Shown here piece after piece: positions 13,874 to 16,509 of a stretch of DNA of 16,509 bases. The stretch spans positions 1 through 16,509 of the forward strand of contig CALKHR010000144.1 of the NCBI GenBank assembly GCA_937988885.1, given 5' to 3'. Origin of the DNA: an uncultured Roseiflexaceae bacterium. GTDB lineage: Bacteria; Chloroflexota; Chloroflexia; Chloroflexales; Roseiflexaceae. How positions within the stretch are numbered: position 1 is the stretch's first letter; the number at the start of each line of letters is the position of its first letter. The position numbers were made by a program, and so were the translations under genes. Under the pieces are notes generated by a model. That model was not told where the DNA came from. It did no database searches and saw nothing but the letters and a program-made list of their open reading frames with translations.

Positions 13874-14795
13874 ACCACAAAACGCACCAACGCAACCCAA
13901 CGAGCGCTACCCGATGCTGACCGAGGCGCTCAACCCGGCCACCACCGCCATCGATAGCCTCGACACACGCGCCATCGTGGCGGCGATCAACGCCGAGGAT
14001 GCCAAGGTGGCCCCGGCGGTCGCCGCCGTCGGCGATGAGATCGCCGCGCTCGTCGATGGCGTCGTCGAGCGGCTACAGCGTGGCGGGCGGCTGATCTACG
14101 TGGGCGCTGGCACATCGGGGCGGCTCGGCGTGCTCGATGCCGCCGAATGCCCGCCGACCTACAGCGCGCCGCCCGGCCAGATCGTCGGCCTGATCGCTGG
14201 CGGGGCCAAAGCGCTCACCCAGTCGATCGAGGAGGTCGAGGATCAGCCCGAGGCTGGCGCAGCGGCGCTCGATGAGATCGGCGTGAACGCCAACGATGCG
14301 GTGCTAGGCATCGCGGCCAGTGGGCGCACGCCCTACGTGCTGGGCGCCATGGTCGAGGCGCGCCGCCGTGGTGCGCTCGTCGCGGGCCTGGCCTGCACAC
14401 ATCCCTCGCCGCTGGCCGAGTTGGTCGATATCATGATCGCACCGCTGGTCGGCCCGGAGGTGGTGGCTGGCTCCACCCGTATGAAGGCCGGCACCGCCCA
14501 AAAGTTGGTACTGAATACGCTCACCACCGCCGTGATGATCCGCATGGGCAAGACCTTCGGCAATCTGATGGTCGATGTACGGCCCGTCAACAGCAAACTG
14601 CGCCAGCGAGCAATCAACATCGTCGCAACCGCCACGGGCGTCTCGCGCGACGAGGCCCGCGACCTGCTGATCGCCGCTAATCAGGAGCCAAAAACGGCGA
14701 TTGTGATGGCGCTGGCAAACGTCGATGCGGATGAGGCGCGCCGCCGCTTGGCCGCGAGCAGTGGACACGTGCGGCCTGCGCTGGGGAACCCATGA
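13866..14795 (+). CDS. murQ: N-acetylmuramic acid 6-phosphate etherase
   Basis: This 309-residue SIS-domain lyase cleaves the lactyl ether of MurNAc-6-P to GlcNAc-6-P and D-lactate. Motifs: GAGTSGRLGVLDAAECPPTY (80-99) with catalytic E94, AGGAKALTQSIEEVED with a second acidic site near E122, IAASGRTPYVLGA, and the C-terminal STRMKAGTAQKLVLN. Start is ATG 13866, which overlaps the anmK stop; longer in-frame starts would lie inside anmK. Its stop overlaps the start of the next kinase by ATGA. The three genes thus form a tightly coupled block. Length is near that of E. coli MurQ. No MurR-type regulator accompanies it. Confidence 0.95.
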   Translation: MLEPQNAPTQPNERYPMLTEALNPATTAIDSLDTRAIVAAINAEDAKVAPAVAAVGDEIAALVDGVVERLQRGGRLIYVGAGTSGRLGVLDAAECPPTYSAPPGQIVGLIAGGAKALTQSIEEVEDQPEAGAAALDEIGVNANDAVLGIAASGRTPYVLGAMVEARRRGALVAGLACTHPSPLAELVDIMIAPLVGPEVVAGSTRMKAGTAQKLVLNTLTTAVMIRMGKTFGNLMVDVRPVNSKLRQRAINIVATATGVSRDEARDLLIAANQEPKTAIVMALANVDADEARRRLAASSGHVRPALGNP

Positions 14796-15721
14796 CCGAG
14801 CGAACCTACTTTTTGGGCATCGACGGAGGCGGGTCGCAAACCCGCGCGCAACTGGCCGACAGTGAAGGGCGCATGCTGGGCAATGGCAGCGCCGGGCCGA
14901 GCAACTACCAGGCGATCGGTTTTGAGGCGGCGACGCATGCGCTGCTATCGGCGATCGAGCAGGCGCTTGAGCAGGCCAATCTGCCCAAGGGCACGCCGAT
15001 TCAGGCGGCCTGCTTCGGGTTGGCGGGCATCGGTCGTCCCGCCGATCGGGCGCGCTTCGAGGCGTGGGCGCGCGAGCAGGCATTGGCACAGCACACGCTG
15101 TTCGTGAGCGACGCCGAGTTGCTGCTGGCGGCTGGCACGCCGGAGGGCTGGGGCGTGGCGCTGATCGCCGGAACAGGCTCGTTCTGCTGGGGCCGCGATG
15201 CGCACGGGCGCACGGCGCGGGTCGGCGGCTGGGGTTACCTACTGGGCGATGAGGGCAGCGGCTACGATCTGGCGGTGCGGGCGCTGCGCCTCGCTACGCA
15301 GACCGCCGATGGACGCGCTACTGCCCACAGGTTGCTGGAAAAAGTGCTGGACCATTGGCAGTTGAGCAGCGCCGCCGAACTTGTGCCGTTCGTGTATCGG
15401 CCCGAGTGCAGCCGCGCCGATATCGCCAGCCTCTGCACGCCCATCCTCGCGCTGGTTAGCGAAGGCGACCCACACGCCACAGCGCTCCTGGAGCAATCTG
15501 CAACCGAGTTGGCGCGTATGGTTACAACGCTGATCGCCGCGTTAGAGATGCAGCAGCCGCCGATCGCATTGGCGGGCGGACTGTTGGGCGGAAGTTCCGA
15601 GTTACGCGCGGCGCTATTGAGCAAGATCGGCGATTTGATCGGGCCGCAGGCGTATGTCGATACACCTGTGCGGGGAGCCGTGGTGCTTGCACAGCGCAGC
15701 CAGCAACCACAATCGGCCTAG
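14792..15721 (+). CDS. BadF/BadG/BcrA/BcrD-family amino-sugar kinase (NagK/MurK-like)
   Basis: This 309-residue ATPase-fold kinase has phosphate-1 motif GIDGGGSQTRA (9-19), FGLAGIGRP (75-83), acidic D107 in FVSDAEL as probable catalytic base, phosphate-2 AGTGS (126-130) and GGWGYLLGDEGSG (145-157). The last is typical of GlcNAc kinases and of Clostridium MurK, which phosphorylates both MurNAc and GlcNAc. ALAGGLLGG near the C-terminus is the adenosine site. Coupled by ATGA to murQ, it would make MurNAc-6-P for MurQ and GlcNAc-6-P from released GlcNAc. Which sugar it prefers cannot be read from the motifs. Last gene of the salvage block. Confidence 0.85.
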   Translation: MTERTYFLGIDGGGSQTRAQLADSEGRMLGNGSAGPSNYQAIGFEAATHALLSAIEQALEQANLPKGTPIQAACFGLAGIGRPADRARFEAWAREQALAQHTLFVSDAELLLAAGTPEGWGVALIAGTGSFCWGRDAHGRTARVGGWGYLLGDEGSGYDLAVRALRLATQTADGRATAHRLLEKVLDHWQLSSAAELVPFVYRPECSRADIASLCTPILALVSEGDPHATALLEQSATELARMVTTLIAALEMQQPPIALAGGLLGGSSELRAALLSKIGDLIGPQAYVDTPVRGAVVLAQRSQQPQSA

Positions 15722-15756
15722 ATTGAGTATAATAGCGCAAACCCACCTACTCAATC
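15721..15756 (+). promoter_or_regulatory. -10 box inside an inverted repeat, metallophosphoesterase promoter
   Basis: TATAAT is at 15728-15733, just after the kinase stop, with no clear -35. It lies inside a perfect 9-bp inverted repeat, GATTGAGTA (15721-15729) and TACTCAATC (15748-15756), separated by 18 bases. The right arm ends one base before the ribosome binding site AGGAG (15757-15761). This could be an operator spanning the start site or a leader hairpin hiding the ribosome site. Confidence 0.5.
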
Positions 15757-15766
15757 AGGAGCCAGT

Positions 15767-16369
15767 ATGAAGCTTGCAATTCTTTCCGATATTCACGACC
15801 ATGTGTGGAATCTGCGCGCTGCGTTGGCCGCGATCCGCACACACAACGCTGATGCACTGCTCTTCTGCGGCGATCTCAATGCGCCGTTCGTGCTGGGCAT
15901 GCTTGCACAAGGCTTCGATGGCCCGATCCACACGGTGGCCGGAAACAACGAAGGTGATTGGCGTTTGATCGCGGCGGTGGCCGCGAACGCGAATAGCAAG
16001 CGCGCCGCAGAGGCGCAGATCACACTGCACGGCCAGTTCTTCACGGCGACGATCGGCGGGGTGCGCATGGCCGCCAATCACTACCCCGAGATCGCCCGTG
16101 AGGTGGCGGCCAGCGGCAACTACGATCTGGTCTGCTTCGGCCACAATCACCAGTACGAACTTGGGCGCGTCGGCGAGACCATCATCGTCAATCCTGGCAC
16201 GATTATGGGCTTCAACCCATCGAACAAACTAGAAGCGCAGGATGTCCCCGCAACGTTTGCGATCTACGATTCGGCGGATGGCAAGGCGACCGTCTCCTTC
16301 TTCCGCATCAAGGCGCCATGGCGCAGCCCGAACGAACCAGGCGAAGTGGAGCCATTCCCGCTCGATTAG
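15767..16369 (+). CDS. YfcE/MJ0936-type metallophosphoesterase
   Basis: This 200-residue single-domain calcineurin-like phosphoesterase has all metal-site motifs in order: SDIHDH (7-12), CGDLNAP (34-40), GNNEGD (59-64, replacing the commoner GNCD), an isolated histidine in ANHYPE, and GHNH followed by NPGT. YfcE-like enzymes are cytoplasmic phosphodiesterases or phosphatases with broad in-vitro activity; the natural substrate is unknown. The start has CAGGAG 6-11 bases upstream. A separate promoter and a following terminator indicate a monocistronic unit, so a role in sugar salvage is not implied. The C-terminal tail beyond the fold (about 180-200) is acidic and proline-containing. Confidence 0.85.
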   Translation: MKLAILSDIHDHVWNLRAALAAIRTHNADALLFCGDLNAPFVLGMLAQGFDGPIHTVAGNNEGDWRLIAAVAANANSKRAAEAQITLHGQFFTATIGGVRMAANHYPEIAREVAASGNYDLVCFGHNHQYELGRVGETIIVNPGTIMGFNPSNKLEAQDVPATFAIYDSADGKATVSFFRIKAPWRSPNEPGEVEPFPLD

Positions 16370-16411
16370 CACTTCGTTCTGCCACAATCATTTTAACGCA
16401 TCCCAATGCAT

Positions 16412-16448
16412 CATAAAAACGACGAGCTAAGTGCTCGTCGTTTTTATG
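16412..16448. terminator. Strong bidirectional rho-independent terminator
   Basis: CATAAAAACGACGAGC (16412-16427) pairs perfectly over 16 bp with 16433-16448 around a 5-base loop. The GC-rich core GACGAGC is flanked by A5 on the left and T5 on the right, the pattern of a terminator working in both directions. It lies 42 bases after the phosphoesterase stop and suggests a convergent gene to the right of the window. Confidence 0.85.
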
Positions 16449-16495
16449 CTTATGATACCAAACCCGGTTGGACAGTATCAGTAACAAACCCGTTT

Positions 16496-16509
16496 TAGCC
16501 TGCGGCAGC
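16496..16509 (-). repeat. Inverted copy of an intergenic 14-mer
   Basis: The reverse complement of these last 14 bases equals 4766-4779 (GCTGCCGCAGGCTA). Similarity continues less strictly for about 17 more bases (11 of 17 identical). A dispersed intergenic element cut by the window edge is possible; chance is not excluded. Confidence 0.3.

Overview
The window looks like a chromosomal segment of a moderately GC-rich bacterium, most likely a member of the Chloroflexota. The reasons are the lipoprotein with a long Ala/Pro/Thr linker directly after the lipobox, the simple TATAAT-type -10 boxes, and the mix of a leaderless gene with strong Shine-Dalgarno sites. The phylum assignment is inference from style, not from a marker gene. 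No tRNA, rRNA, CRISPR array, transposase or phage gene was seen.

Left part (1-5987, all + strand): a probable end-of-gene hairpin, about 490 bases of non-coding DNA, then an IclR-family regulator (583-1398) from an apparently leaderless promoter. A 2-oxo-acid/acetoin dehydrogenase cluster follows: E1 alpha (acoA), E1 beta (acoB) and a short E2 (acoC), with an ATGA overlap between the last two. After a 401-base gap with two long perfect hairpins and an AATCTGTGG-type repeat comes an acoX-like ATP-NAD-kinase-fold gene. The AcoX partner makes acetoin the best substrate guess. There is no E3 gene, and the E2 lacks a recognisable E3/E1-binding domain.

Middle (5988-7882): a structured convergent intergenic region, then an AbgB-like M20 amidohydrolase on the minus strand. 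A divergent control region follows, with a near-consensus sigma70 promoter firing rightward.

Right part (7934-15721, all + strand): a compact set for salvage of cell-wall amino sugars. It holds a NamZ-type exo-beta-N-acetylmuramidase with no signal peptide, a CUT1-type sugar ABC importer (lipoprotein binding protein and two permeases, no ATPase), anhydro-MurNAc kinase AnmK, MurNAc-6-P etherase MurQ and a BadF/BadG-type amino-sugar kinase. The inferred route is: import a MurNAc-containing saccharide, split it inside the cell with NamZ, phosphorylate MurNAc, GlcNAc or anhydro-MurNAc with the two kinases, and remove the lactyl ether with MurQ to give GlcNAc-6-P and D-lactate. An importer of ABC type feeding this route, with a cytoplasmic NamZ, is the most interesting system here.

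The window ends with a separately promoted YfcE/MJ0936-like metallophosphoesterase and a strong bidirectional terminator.
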